A DNA stretch of 64,000 nucleotides from the NCBI GenBank assembly GCA_963747595.1, contig CAVVFO010000002.1, positions 186,001 through 250,000 of the forward strand, written 5' to 3'. A program made the position numbers and the translations under genes. Source of the DNA: Oleiagrimonas sp963747595 (lineage in GTDB: Bacteria; Pseudomonadota; Gammaproteobacteria; Xanthomonadales; Rhodanobacteraceae). The notes beneath the pieces were generated by a model, which saw nothing but the letters and a program-made list of their open reading frames with translations, was not told the origin of the DNA and searched no databases. Below, one piece after another: positions 27,676-36,448 of this stretch (position 1 is its first letter; every line of letters begins with the position of its first letter).

Positions 27676-28383
27676 ATGTCGAACAGCAAACCCGTGGCCG
27701 TGGTCGCGGGCGTGGGCCCCGGCAATGGGGCCGCCCTTGCACGGCGTTTTTCCGACGCCGGCTACGTGGTGGCATTACTCTCGCGGCACCGCGACACGCT
27801 TGCACCGATCCAGGCGGACATCGACGGTACGCACGCCTTCGAATGCGACGTCAGCGATCCCGATGCGGTGCAGCAAACGTTCGCCCGGATCAGGAACGAC
27901 CTGGGCGAGGTCGATACATTGTTGTTCAATGCCGGCTCCGGCGTATTCGCCGACGTCGACGCGATCACCCCGGACCAGTTCGAACAGGCATGGCGGGTCA
28001 ACGCCTATGGCGCGCTGCTGTGTTCGCAACAGGTGATCGCCGGCATGCGGGACAAAGGGTCCGGAGCCATCATCTTCATCGGCGCCACCGCCTCGCGCCG
28101 CGGCATGCCCACGACGGCGGCATTTGCTCCGGCCAAGGCCGCGCAACGCAGCCTGGCCGAATCCATGGCGCGCACGCTGTGGCCGTGCGGCATTCATGTC
28201 GCGCTGATCGTGGTCGACGGCGTGGTCGACCTGCCGCGCACGCGCGAGGCGATGCCGGACAAGCCGGACGAGGCCTTCGTCGATCCGGCCGGAGTTGCAC
28301 GGATTGCCTATCAGCTTCGCACGCAGTCACAACGCGCGTGGAGCTTCGAGGTGGAGGCCCGGCCGCACGTCGAAGACTGGTGA
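27676..28383 (+). CDS. SDR family protein with Phe in place of catalytic Tyr
   Basis: A 235-residue short-chain dehydrogenase-like protein. The cofactor site is AGVGPGNGAALARRF, followed by the NAGSG segment and IFIGATAS near the usual Ser. The YxxxK motif reads FAPAK (Phe150, Lys154), so the catalytic Tyr hydroxyl is missing. A known SDR subgroup shows this change and its activity is unclear. It starts with a good context (GGAGACAGATC before ATG). No operon partner is evident; it is convergent with the XRE regulator gene. Confidence 0.82.
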   Translation: MSNSKPVAVVAGVGPGNGAALARRFSDAGYVVALLSRHRDTLAPIQADIDGTHAFECDVSDPDAVQQTFARIRNDLGEVDTLLFNAGSGVFADVDAITPDQFEQAWRVNAYGALLCSQQVIAGMRDKGSGAIIFIGATASRRGMPTTAAFAPAKAAQRSLAESMARTLWPCGIHVALIVVDGVVDLPRTREAMPDKPDEAFVDPAGVARIAYQLRTQSQRAWSFEVEARPHVEDW

Positions 28384-28504
28384 GGTGTCTGCATCGAAAT
28401 CCCGGGTCTCTTGTTGAACGAGATCGATGCAGGGCCGGTGCAACGCATGGTGTCGCGCATTGGCTGTGTCGGAAACGGTGCCGCCAGGAACGGCGCAAAT
28501 GTAC

Positions 28505-28759
28505 TTACCGACCGTTCCCGGCAGACAAGGAAACCGGATCCCGGGCAGCTTCTGCGGTCTCGTCCGGCTGCCAGTGGAATACGTCGTCGACCCGCTTGCC
28601 GAATACGTGAGCAATGCGAAAAGCGGCATCCAGGGACGGCGAATATCCGCCTTGCTCGATCGCGGCGATGGTCTGGCGGGTCAGGCCGACACGTCTGCCG
28701 AGTTCCGCCTGTGTCATTTCCTGCGCCAGAAAGCGCAGCAGTTTGACGTCGTTGGGCAT
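28505..28759 (-). CDS. XRE-family transcriptional regulator (small HTH)
   Basis: An 84-residue single-domain Cro/C1-type repressor. The HTH reads TQAELGRRVGLTRQTIAAIE, followed by GGYSPSLDAAFRIAHVFGKR, the hallmark of small regulators usually paired with a membrane protein. I start at ATG 28759 (MPNDVKLLRFLAQEM), just after the stop of the membrane protein gene; an in-frame ATG at 28774 would overlap that gene by 11 bases. It probably autoregulates the two-gene operon. Confidence 0.87.
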   Translation of the reverse strand: MPNDVKLLRFLAQEMTQAELGRRVGLTRQTIAAIEQGGYSPSLDAAFRIAHVFGKRVDDVFHWQPDETAEAARDPVSLSAGNGR

Positions 28760-28763
28760 GGGA

Positions 28764-29192
28764 TCAGTGGGCAAGACGCTGCCTCCGGCGATAGCCGATC
28801 ACGATCAGCGCATTGCGCAGCGTTTCGCTGGTGACGACCACCAGCAACGAGGCGTTGACCAGTGTCCAGTCCGATGCCGCGAGCGGCATCACCACGCCCA
28901 CATAGATCAGGCCGGCCAGCATGAGGAAATAGGCCGTGCGGGTGGCGCGCGCATCGATGGCGCGATCACGCTCGTCCTGCAGGAGATTGCCGCCGCGCTC
29001 GCCCTGCTTGATGAGGATGATCCCGGCCGCGTAGACGACGGCGTGAACGCCCGCCACGGCCGCCAGGCAGACCAGGTGGGCGCCGAGGCCGCGAACCAGT
29101 CCCGGAAACGCCACCTGGATAATGAAATAGACGCAATACGCCGGACACATGCTGCCCAGGGTCAGCCAGGCGCGTTGTTCGAGTGACGCCAT
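28764..29192 (-). CDS. Four-helix membrane protein paired with XRE regulator
   Basis: A 142-residue membrane protein with four hydrophobic segments. A cytoplasmic loop LLQDERDRAIDARATRTAYF resembles the DERD stretch of DUF2178-type proteins often encoded next to small XRE regulators. Function is not known. It is the first gene of the two-gene operon; a promoter-like sequence over an imperfect palindrome lies about 30-60 bases before its start. Confidence 0.78.
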   Translation of the reverse strand: MASLEQRAWLTLGSMCPAYCVYFIIQVAFPGLVRGLGAHLVCLAAVAGVHAVVYAAGIILIKQGERGGNLLQDERDRAIDARATRTAYFLMLAGLIYVGVVMPLAASDWTLVNASLLVVVTSETLRNALIVIGYRRRQRLAH

Positions 29193-29219
29193 GATCGTGC
29201 CTCATGGGTTCGTTATGAC

Positions 29220-29254
29220 AGACACTATGTAAACTATTTTTAACCTGATGTCTA
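29220..29254 (-). promoter_or_regulatory. Promoter with overlapping palindromic operator
   Basis: On the minus strand TAGACA (29254-29249) and TACATA (29231-29226), separated by 17 bases, make a sigma-70-like promoter for the membrane protein/XRE operon. The stretch is unusually AT-rich for this chromosome. The same segment is an imperfect palindrome with AGACA/TGTCT at its ends and GTAAAC/GTTAAA inside, a plausible binding site for the XRE repressor encoded downstream. This is inference from pattern. Confidence 0.45.
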
Positions 29255-29390
29255 TTATTTTTGTTTTCATGCCGCTGGAGTGAAGCACGCTGCATTCGAT
29301 GATTTGCCAGCCGACGTGCTGGGGCCCGACGTGTCCGAAGCGTTACACTCGGCTGTTTCGGCCGACGCACTCGTCAGCGAGGAGGCGAAG

Positions 29391-30317
29391 ATGAACCAGA
29401 ATTCCTACCCGATCGGCACACCCGGCCAGGCATGGAGCGCGCACGAGAAGGCGCAGTGGCTGTCCCGCCAGAGGGTCCTGCGCAGCTATGAAACGGAGGT
29501 GCTCGAGCGCGTCGATACCTTGCAGGACCGCTATGACGTGCAGCAGTACGGACGCCTGGATTATCCCCCGCACACCTATCCGCTGTTTGTCCTGAAGTCC
29601 CGCCCGTGGCGCGATGAGTTGCCCATCGTCCTGGTGACGGGTGGCATGCACGGCTACGAAACCAGCGGCGTGCATGGAGCGCTGGAATTTGCGGAGGGAC
29701 GGGCGGCCGATTACGAGGGACGCGCCAATCTGGTGATCGTGCCGTGCATCAGCCCGTGGGGCTACGAACGGATCCATCGCTGGAACGCCGAGGCCCGCGA
29801 CCCCAATCGCTCATTCCACGCCGACCATCCGACGCAGGAGTCGGCGGCGCTGATGGCACTGGTCGCGCCGTTTCGCGACTACACACTGCTGCATATCGAC
29901 CTGCATGAGACCACCGACACCGACGAAACCGAATTCCGTCCGGCGCTGGCCGCCCGCGACGGTGTGGACTACGAACCGGGGGAAATTCCGGACGGATTCT
30001 ATCTGTGCGCCGACAGCGAGAATCCGCAACCGGAGTTTCAGCAGGCGGTGATCGAGGCGGTGGAAAAGGTGACCCATATCGCGCCGGCCGATGATAACGG
30101 CCAGATCATCGGTTCGCCCATGGTTGCGCGCGGCGTCATCCATTATCCGCTCGCGGAGTGGGGCCTGTGCGCCAGCGTGACCAATGCCACCTACACCACT
30201 ACCACCGAAGTGTATCCCGACAGCCCGCGGGCCACGCCCGAGCTGTGCAACGCGGCGCAGGTCGCGGCGGTGTGTGGGGCGATTGATTTTGCTTTGGCGC
30301 ATGGCAACCAGGACTGA
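29391..30317 (+). CDS. M14 family metallopeptidase (carboxypeptidase-like)
   Basis: A 308-residue zinc carboxypeptidase-fold protein. The first zinc motif is GGMHGYETSG (His87, Glu90), the substrate-binding Asn/Arg stretch is RDPNRSF, and the third zinc ligand is in LLHIDLHETTDTDE. A similar layout occurs in M14 enzymes of Proteobacteria without signal peptide. This copy has no signal peptide and should be cytoplasmic. The ATG at 29391 has GAGGAGG about 6 bases upstream; the longer in-frame extension from 29280 is rejected. Confidence 0.85.
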   Translation: MNQNSYPIGTPGQAWSAHEKAQWLSRQRVLRSYETEVLERVDTLQDRYDVQQYGRLDYPPHTYPLFVLKSRPWRDELPIVLVTGGMHGYETSGVHGALEFAEGRAADYEGRANLVIVPCISPWGYERIHRWNAEARDPNRSFHADHPTQESAALMALVAPFRDYTLLHIDLHETTDTDETEFRPALAARDGVDYEPGEIPDGFYLCADSENPQPEFQQAVIEAVEKVTHIAPADDNGQIIGSPMVARGVIHYPLAEWGLCASVTNATYTTTTEVYPDSPRATPELCNAAQVAAVCGAIDFALAHGNQD

Positions 30318-30398
30318 CACGGCCTGCTCAAAAGCGCGCAGAGAGCATCAGATCCTGGGGGGTGCTGCATCAGCGCGGCTGAAACTGCCCGCCTTTGC

Positions 30399-31123
30399 TC
30401 ACCGCGGCAGGCGGGCTTGCAGGCGCTTGCGGTAGCGATCGACCACCACGCCGGTGAGGCCGAGCAGCGCATAGCTGAATCCGGCCACGGCAATCAGCCA
30501 GGGCGCTGCAGGGCCCGCGCACAGCGCAATCAGCATCGAGAGCAGGCCGATCGTCGCACAATAGGCCCAGACCAGAGCATTCACGCGGGCGGATACGGTG
30601 CCTTCGTGCGACAGGTCGCGGCTCGCGCGTGCGCTGTGCAGAAACAGCACGGACAGGGTGCCGCCCATGCAGGCATATGACAGGCCGTAGCAGGCAAACA
30701 GCGATTTCAGGGCATGGACGCTGACACCGTTGGGGCCATGCTCGAAGTCGGGTGACAGTGCGCCGTGGCTGATGCCGTTGAACAGGCTCGCGTACACCAG
30801 GTGCAGCGGAAACACGAAGATCAGGGCGAAGAACACCAGCAGCAGGGACAACCGCAGGCTGCGCCCATCGGTCAGGCGGAACATTTCGCGCCAACGCACG
30901 TGGCCGTGCCAGAACAGTGCCAGTTGCACGAAACACACCGCGAAGGCGGGTACACCGCGCAGGGCATCGAGCAGAGCGGGCACGGTGCGAGGAAGAGACG
31001 CACCACTGATGACGAGCAGGGTAATGGCGAACGCGAACGCGCCGTCGACAAAATTGTCCAGACGCTCTGCATGCGCGCGTGCTGCTGCGTCTCCACTGCA
31101 GATGACGATTTGGCCCGGGACAT
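30399..31123 (-). pseudogene. DUF1211 (TMEM175-like) membrane protein, apparent frameshift
   Basis: The gene starts at ATG 31123 (MSRAKSSSAVETQQHARMQ), then within about 20 codons must change frame to reach ERLDNFVDGAFAFAITLLVI, the conserved first helix (RxxxFxDG) of bacterial TMEM175/DUF1211 potassium-channel-like proteins. The remainder, about 200 residues with five more helices, is open to 30399. One missing G at about 31067-31069 (CAGAGC to CAGGAGC) explains it. No ATG, GTG or TTG lies in the second frame before the conserved motif. Either a sequencing error or a disabled gene. Confidence 0.72.
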
Positions 31124-31214
31124 GCCTCGATCATAGGGTTTTTTGAAGTCGGTGTGGCGATCAAGCACTTTCACACGACAAGTGCCGTTTTCCCGGGCCG
31201 GAGACGAGGACAGG

Positions 31215-32090
31215 CTATGTGTTTTCGGCGGCGATGCCGTCGAGCGCGGCGATCGCGTCGTCCGAGAGGTCGATTTCGGCTGCGGCGAGATTCTCGCGCA
31301 GGTGGTCGAGGGACGCCGTTCCCGGAATCAACAGGATGTTGGGCGCGCGTTGCAGCAGCCACGCGAGTGCGACCTGCATCGGCGTGGCGTGCAGACGTGT
31401 TGCCACGTCCGAAAGCGTCGAGGATTGCAGTGGACTGAATCCACCCAGCGGAAAGAACGGAACGTAGGCGATACCGTCCGCGGCGAGTGCGTCGATCAGC
31501 GCGTCGTCGTCGCGATGCGCGAGGTTGTAGTGATTCTGCACGCAGACGATGTCTGTGATGCTGCGGCCTTGCTCAACCTGCGTGGCCGTCACATTGCTCA
31601 GCCCGATATGGCGCACCAGCCCCTGCTGCTGCAATGCGACCAATGTCTTCAGAGGCGCCTCGATGGAGCCCTCGGCCGGCCCGTCGGGGCTCAGCATGCT
31701 GCGCAGGTTGACCACCTCCAGCGCCTGGAGACCGAGGTGCTCGAGGTTTTCGTGCACCGCGCGGGTCAGTTCGTCGGCGGACATCGCCGGGTTCCACGAT
31801 CCGTCGTCGCCACGTCTGGCGCCCAGCTTGGTCACGAGGGTCAGGTCGCCGGGGTACGGGTGCAGTGCCTCGCGAATCAGCCGGTTGGTGACGTGGGGGC
31901 CGTAGAAGTCACTGGTGTCGATGTGGTCCACGCCGCTTGCCAGCGCCTCGCGCAGTACGGTGATGGCTGCATCAGGGTCGTCCGGAGGACCGAACACTCC
32001 GGGCCCGGCGAGCTGCATTGCACCATAGCCCAGCCGTTTCACCGTGCGCGAGCCGAGCTGGAAGGAACCGCTGGCGTCGAGGTTGGTCAT
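31215..32090 (-). CDS. Aldo/keto reductase
   Basis: A 291-residue NADPH-dependent oxidoreductase of the AKR superfamily. The catalytic residues are visible: Asp and Tyr in DHIDTSDFYGPHV, Lys in TLVTKLGARRG. The position that is usually His reads VVNLRSM. The C-terminal phosphate-binding stretch IPGTASLDHLRENLAAA is typical. It resembles the bacterial general-stress AKR group with MTNLDASGSF at the N-terminus. I use the ATG at 32090; 9 residues more are in frame. Confidence 0.87.
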   Translation of the reverse strand: MTNLDASGSFQLGSRTVKRLGYGAMQLAGPGVFGPPDDPDAAITVLREALASGVDHIDTSDFYGPHVTNRLIREALHPYPGDLTLVTKLGARRGDDGSWNPAMSADELTRAVHENLEHLGLQALEVVNLRSMLSPDGPAEGSIEAPLKTLVALQQQGLVRHIGLSNVTATQVEQGRSITDIVCVQNHYNLAHRDDDALIDALAADGIAYVPFFPLGGFSPLQSSTLSDVATRLHATPMQVALAWLLQRAPNILLIPGTASLDHLRENLAAAEIDLSDDAIAALDGIAAENT

Positions 32091-32218
32091 GCAACGTTCT
32101 CCGCGTGTGGGCGGCATATCCTATCGTCGGTGGACGTAATAGCGTGTGAAAATGCCGCGGAGCGGGCCTGCCGTGCAGGCGGAATCGTGGCCGGGGGCGA
32201 GCCCGGGTGCATGCCGGG

Positions 32219-32896
32219 TCACTCGTGCGCCGAGTCAATGAGCTGTTCCGCGACGTCCGCCAGGTCGACCCCGACGATATCCGGCACTTCGCCGGCCGGA
32301 TGTGGTTCTGCTCCGTCGCGCGCCACGAATGCGCCCGCACAGCCGGCGCGTTTGGCGCCGGTGATGTCCCAGTCGTGCGCAGCGATCAGGCATGTCGCGG
32401 ACAAGTTGCAGTCCAGCGCCTGCGCCGCCAAGGCATAAGCTGCCGGGTGGGGCTTGAAACAGCGCGCCCCATCCACGGACAGCACATGCGTGAACAGATG
32501 CGTCAGGTGGGCATGTCGGAATTGCTGGTCCACGGTGTTCTGCGCCGAATTGGTCAAGGCCACGAGCGTGAAGCCGCGCGTGCGCAACAGCTCCAGCGAG
32601 TCACGGACCTCCGGGTGCGGGGGCAGGGTGAGAATGGCATCGAACAGTGACTGCCGCTTCTCTCGCGTCAGTTCGACCCCGCGACGTCGTGCGAGTGCGT
32701 CCAGGCAGTCCCCGGCCAGTTCGGTGAAATCGCGATACCGCCGGCTCAGCGTACTGATGGCCGACCATTGCAACATGCTGGAAAACCAGGCCTGGCGCAG
32801 CGACTTGTCGCCGAACAGATCCTGGAATACATCGTCCAGCGGGGTCATATCCAGCAGGGTTTCGTTGACGTCGAAAACGAGATGGCGCTCCTTCAT
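32219..32896 (-). CDS. Haloacid dehalogenase type II (HAD hydrolase)
   Basis: A 225-residue HAD hydrolase. The nucleophile Asp9 lies in VFDVNETLLD, motif II in VALTNSAQNT, motif III Lys in CFKPHPAAYALA, and motif IV in IAAHDWDITGAKRAG. FDVNETLLD is the hallmark of L-2-haloacid dehalogenase type II relatives, although many act on other phosphorylated or halogenated substrates. The gene is monocistronic and divergent from the thioesterase gene. Confidence 0.87.
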   Translation of the reverse strand: MKERHLVFDVNETLLDMTPLDDVFQDLFGDKSLRQAWFSSMLQWSAISTLSRRYRDFTELAGDCLDALARRRGVELTREKRQSLFDAILTLPPHPEVRDSLELLRTRGFTLVALTNSAQNTVDQQFRHAHLTHLFTHVLSVDGARCFKPHPAAYALAAQALDCNLSATCLIAAHDWDITGAKRAGCAGAFVARDGAEPHPAGEVPDIVGVDLADVAEQLIDSAHE

Positions 32897-33056
32897 GTGT
32901 CTTTCTCGTGTGGCTCAGGTGCTGGCAGCGTGGATCCTCCGCAGGGGTTCATTGTGCGCCGTTGCCTGTTGCGGCGCGAGCCGCAGCAGCTGCCCGTGCG
33001 TGCGTGCGCATGGCCTATTTGCCATGTGTGACCGGCTGCAGCATCATCGCGCCATC

Positions 33057-33518
33057 ATGGAAAAAAGCCTGCAAGATACATACGCGCCGCATAACGCCTG
33101 CTTCGGCTGCGGCCCATCCAACCAGCGTGGCCTGCGCATCAAGAGCTTTCCCGATGGCGATCAGGTCGTCGCCGATTTCACTCCCGAGCCTTACCACGAG
33201 GCGTTTCCGGGCGTGCTCAACGGCGGCATCATCGGCACGCTGCTGGACTGCCACTGCAACTGGACCGCGGCCTGGCACCTGATGAAGCGGCGCGGTCTCG
33301 AAACCCCGCCATGCACCGTGACCATGGAGTACGCCATCAAGCTGCGGCGCCCCACGCCGACTGATGGCCCGCTGCATCTCGTGGCGCGCGTGCTCGAATC
33401 CACCGACGACGTGGCCAGCATCGAAGGCGAACTCTACGCCGGCGACAAGCTGTGCGACCGCTGCGTGGGCACGTTCATGGCCGTCAAGCCGGGGCATCCC
33501 GCGTACCATCGCTGGTGA
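33057..33518 (+). CDS. PaaI-family hotdog thioesterase
   Basis: A 153-residue hotdog-fold protein. The N-terminal NACFGCGPSNQRGLRI and central PGVLNGGIIGTLLDCHCNW match the PaaI/YbgC-like acyl-CoA thioesterase group found in Proteobacteria, in which the Asn-Gly-Gly-x-x loop and Asp bind the thioester. The ATG at 33057 is the first of the conserved frame (MEKSLQDTYAPHNACFGCG); upstream in-frame sequence has no family resemblance. The substrate is unknown. Confidence 0.83.
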   Translation: MEKSLQDTYAPHNACFGCGPSNQRGLRIKSFPDGDQVVADFTPEPYHEAFPGVLNGGIIGTLLDCHCNWTAAWHLMKRRGLETPPCTVTMEYAIKLRRPTPTDGPLHLVARVLESTDDVASIEGELYAGDKLCDRCVGTFMAVKPGHPAYHRW

Positions 33519-33607
33519 TGATCTCCGGTCGTGCCGCAGTGCGTCCGGATGCCAAAAACGATTCCACGTCCCGCTTTTCCCACACGTGACTCCGACAGGG
33601 CTCCTGG

Positions 33608-35503
33608 GTGACAAGAAAAGACAAACCACCCATCACCTCCGCGCGGTTGGATACGTCCGGGCGGCGCGTGTTTCTGAAACGGTCGGCATCGGTGGCCGTG
33701 GCGGCATTTGCAGCCGGCTTCACCGATCCATTTGCCATGCCCGCATGGGCGGCTTCCGCCCCGGACCCGACGCAGCGCGGCGGGGTGTCCAGCCCGGATG
33801 GCGTGGTCGATCCGGACAGCCGTTTTTTTTCGACCTCGTTCGTGCAGTCGTCCTACAGCCTTGCCACCAGGAGCGATGGCGATCTGTGGCCCTCGTGCTG
33901 GGCGGATGACGATCACGTGTATGCCGCCAATGGAGACGGCCGCGGGTTTGGCCCCGCGCCACGGTATGACGTCACGGTCAATCGGCTGTCCGGCACACCG
34001 GACACAGGCATCAGCGGCAAACGCGTCGCCACCGGGACGCCACACGGCGACAGGGCAGGCACGCCTGCGGCCATCAATCATGATCTGGGCACCATCTGGG
34101 CGGATCCCGCCAAGTACAACCGCAAGCCTACCGGCATGCTTGCCGTGGATGGCAACGGCGACGGCAAGTGCGAGTTGTATCTGGCGATGCAGGATCTGCA
34201 CAAGGCACCTTGCCCCGCCTGTTTCAACGATGCACCCAATGCCACCATCCTGCGTTCGGACGACTACGGCCTGACATGGACGAATACCGATGCGCCCATG
34301 TTCACCGGTCACATATTCACCACCGTGTTCTTCCTGGATTTCGGCAAGGCCGGCGAACATGTGCACGTGCTCGGCAATGACGACGCGCGCTACGTCTATG
34401 CCTACGGCATCGACGGCAACTGGCGTGATCCCACGGATCCCTCGCTGCCATCGACCACCGACCTGTATCTGGCGCGCGTGCCCAGACAGCAGGTGCAGGA
34501 TCGTTCCGCGTGGCGTTTCTTCACCGGAACGGACGAGGACGGGCAGCCGCGCTGGGCGGCGGACATCGGCCAGCGCAAACCCGTGCTGCACGATGCGCGC
34601 ACGGTCTACCCGAAACTGCGCTGTGGTGGACGGCCCGGTGACCAGCCGGCCAGCGACGTCTCGGTGATTTCCCAGGGCAGCGTGGTCTACAACGCGCCAC
34701 TGAAGCGTTACATCTATACCTCGTGGACCTGGTACACCTTCGAGTTCTATGAAGCGCCGACTCCGTGGGGACCGTGGCGGTTGTTCCTGCACAAGGATTT
34801 CGGTGCCGACGCATTCTACGGCGCCAGCGACGATCCCTCCTGTCCCGGACCACGCAATGGCGGCTATCCCACCACCATCCCGTCCAAGTTCATCAGCGAC
34901 GACGGCAAGACCATGTGGGTACAGACCAGTACATGGAAGCGTTGGAATTTCGCCTGCGGTGCGCCCAATTACAATTTCGGCCTGCGCAAGCTTACCGTGG
35001 AACCATTCGCGGACAGCACGGCGGATAATGTCCCGGACGCAAAGAACAACCTGGCAGTGAACGGCGCAGGCTGCACGCCGATCGAGAAATCGGCGCGTTA
35101 CGGCCATCCGCAGCGCTACAACGACGGTTCCACGGAAGCGTACGAGAGCAGCTTCGACTGCGAGGCGGACAAGCCGGCGGATTTCTGGGGGTATCTGTGG
35201 CCGCGTCGCTACCATCTGAATCGCGTGGTCTACACCACGGGCAAGACCTTCGACAATGGCGGCTGGTTCGAAAGCTTGCGCGTGCAGGTGCGGCAGGATT
35301 TCCGCTGGGTCGACGTGCAGCGGCTCGAGGTGACTCCGGCTTATCCGCACAACCGCAGCGCCGGTCCGGACAAACGCTACGTCATCGATTTCCAGCGCAT
35401 GAGTGGCGACGGCGTACGCATCATCGGGGCGCCGGGCGGATCGGCTTTGTTCACCACGATTGCGGAGCTCGAGGCCTACTATGTCTCCACCCGAGGCGCC
35501 TGA
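33608..35503 (+). CDS. Tat-exported DUF4185-like beta-propeller protein
   Basis: A 631-residue protein starting at GTG. A twin-arginine signal SGRRVFLKRSASVAVAAFAA is followed by an AxA-type site. The body contains repeated aromatic/Asp motifs such as DLWPSCWADDDHVYAANGDG and KTMWVQTSTWKRWNF, a DUF4185-type five-bladed glycoside-hydrolase-like propeller, and a C-terminal F5/8-type beta-sandwich (HLNRVVYTTGKTFDNGGWFE). Tat export suggests it folds or binds a cofactor before leaving the cytoplasm. A carbohydrate-active role is inferred; no catalytic residues can be assigned. Confidence 0.78.
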   Translation: MTRKDKPPITSARLDTSGRRVFLKRSASVAVAAFAAGFTDPFAMPAWAASAPDPTQRGGVSSPDGVVDPDSRFFSTSFVQSSYSLATRSDGDLWPSCWADDDHVYAANGDGRGFGPAPRYDVTVNRLSGTPDTGISGKRVATGTPHGDRAGTPAAINHDLGTIWADPAKYNRKPTGMLAVDGNGDGKCELYLAMQDLHKAPCPACFNDAPNATILRSDDYGLTWTNTDAPMFTGHIFTTVFFLDFGKAGEHVHVLGNDDARYVYAYGIDGNWRDPTDPSLPSTTDLYLARVPRQQVQDRSAWRFFTGTDEDGQPRWAADIGQRKPVLHDARTVYPKLRCGGRPGDQPASDVSVISQGSVVYNAPLKRYIYTSWTWYTFEFYEAPTPWGPWRLFLHKDFGADAFYGASDDPSCPGPRNGGYPTTIPSKFISDDGKTMWVQTSTWKRWNFACGAPNYNFGLRKLTVEPFADSTADNVPDAKNNLAVNGAGCTPIEKSARYGHPQRYNDGSTEAYESSFDCEADKPADFWGYLWPRRYHLNRVVYTTGKTFDNGGWFESLRVQVRQDFRWVDVQRLEVTPAYPHNRSAGPDKRYVIDFQRMSGDGVRIIGAPGGSALFTTIAELEAYYVSTRGA

Positions 35504-35522
35504 CGGCGCCGGAGCTGATCCG

Positions 35523-36381
35523 CTAACCGTGCTGATCCGGCGACGTGATCCTGTGGAGTTCCTGGGCGGCCATGTAGATTCCGCTGGACGGAACGGCATT
35601 GATGCTGTCAGCGGCGATCGCATGTGAGTCAGCCCAGGGAATGAGCTGGCGCGGGCCCGGGATATATGGCTCCCACTCGCCGTACCGCGGTTTGTGCCTC
35701 CCGATCCCCTTCAGGAAGTATTTGACGGGCACCTGCGCATACCAGTGATCCTGGTTCGCCCGCATCCCCGCGGTCGGCGGGATGAACATCCAGGTCTTGA
35801 CCGCACGGATCGCCGATTCCGCGAATTCGCGGCGCCATCTTTTCATCAGCGCCAGCGTGCTTCTGACTTTCAGGTCGATCTGCTCGGCAGCGATCCTGTC
35901 GACGTCTCCGTGGCGATCGATGCGCAGCAGCAAGTACACGTTGCCGGAGACGCGGCTCATCACCAAGGATCTGGGATAGGCGGGACGTCGACGGTAGATG
36001 GACGGGTCTGCATGGAGGCCTGCAGCCGACCGCCATTGCCGAATCGCGCGCCGCCGACGGAGAGGGAATATCTCTTGTTGCCAACGGGGCTGGCGACGAT
36101 ACGCAAGTGCATCTCCGCTTTTGCGGCAACTGCTTTTCCGTGACGCAGGACAGGCCTGAAACGCCAGTGCGGAACTGCTTTCGCCAGCAGCCCGGTGACC
36201 GCCGACGGCAGTTTCTCGGGATGGTCCAGCGTGTAGCCTTTTACATGGCCTTTGATGGAGACCGTGATGCTCCCGTTGACCACCATGCTGGCCTGCACCG
36301 TGCGCTTTTTGCCCCTGCCGTACCGGGCATCATCACCATGCACAGTATCAATCCCGGAAGACAAGCCCATCCATGTTTCAT
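35523..36381 (-). pseudogene. TonB-C-domain periplasmic protein, two apparent frameshifts
   Basis: Three pieces in different frames assemble into one protein. A signal peptide (MKHGWACLPGLILCMVMM) starts at 36381. A first TonB-C-like domain (VNGSITVSIKGHVKGYTLDH) and a second (YPRSLVMSRVSGNVYLLLRI ... RAVKTWMFIPPTAG) follow. Joining them needs one extra A in the five-base run at 36306-36310 and one extra C at about 35978-35981. With both, the product reads AKKRTVQASMVVNG and VDVPPxYPRSL. The domains resemble energy-transducer TonB C-termini but without a TonB transmembrane anchor and Pro-rich arm. Errors or real decay are both possible. Confidence 0.7.
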
Positions 36382-36448
36382 CTGACCGTTCCATGCGCAC
36401 GGGGTTGCCGAAGAGCATATGCCTTGTTGTGCCGCGGGAGCAACGTGG

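Noticed and set aside
36306..36310. Programmed frameshift at the A5/T5 run of the TonB-like gene
   Set aside because: A programmed slip would need a slippery heptamer and stimulatory structure, and a second shift is needed at 35979; a missing base is simpler.
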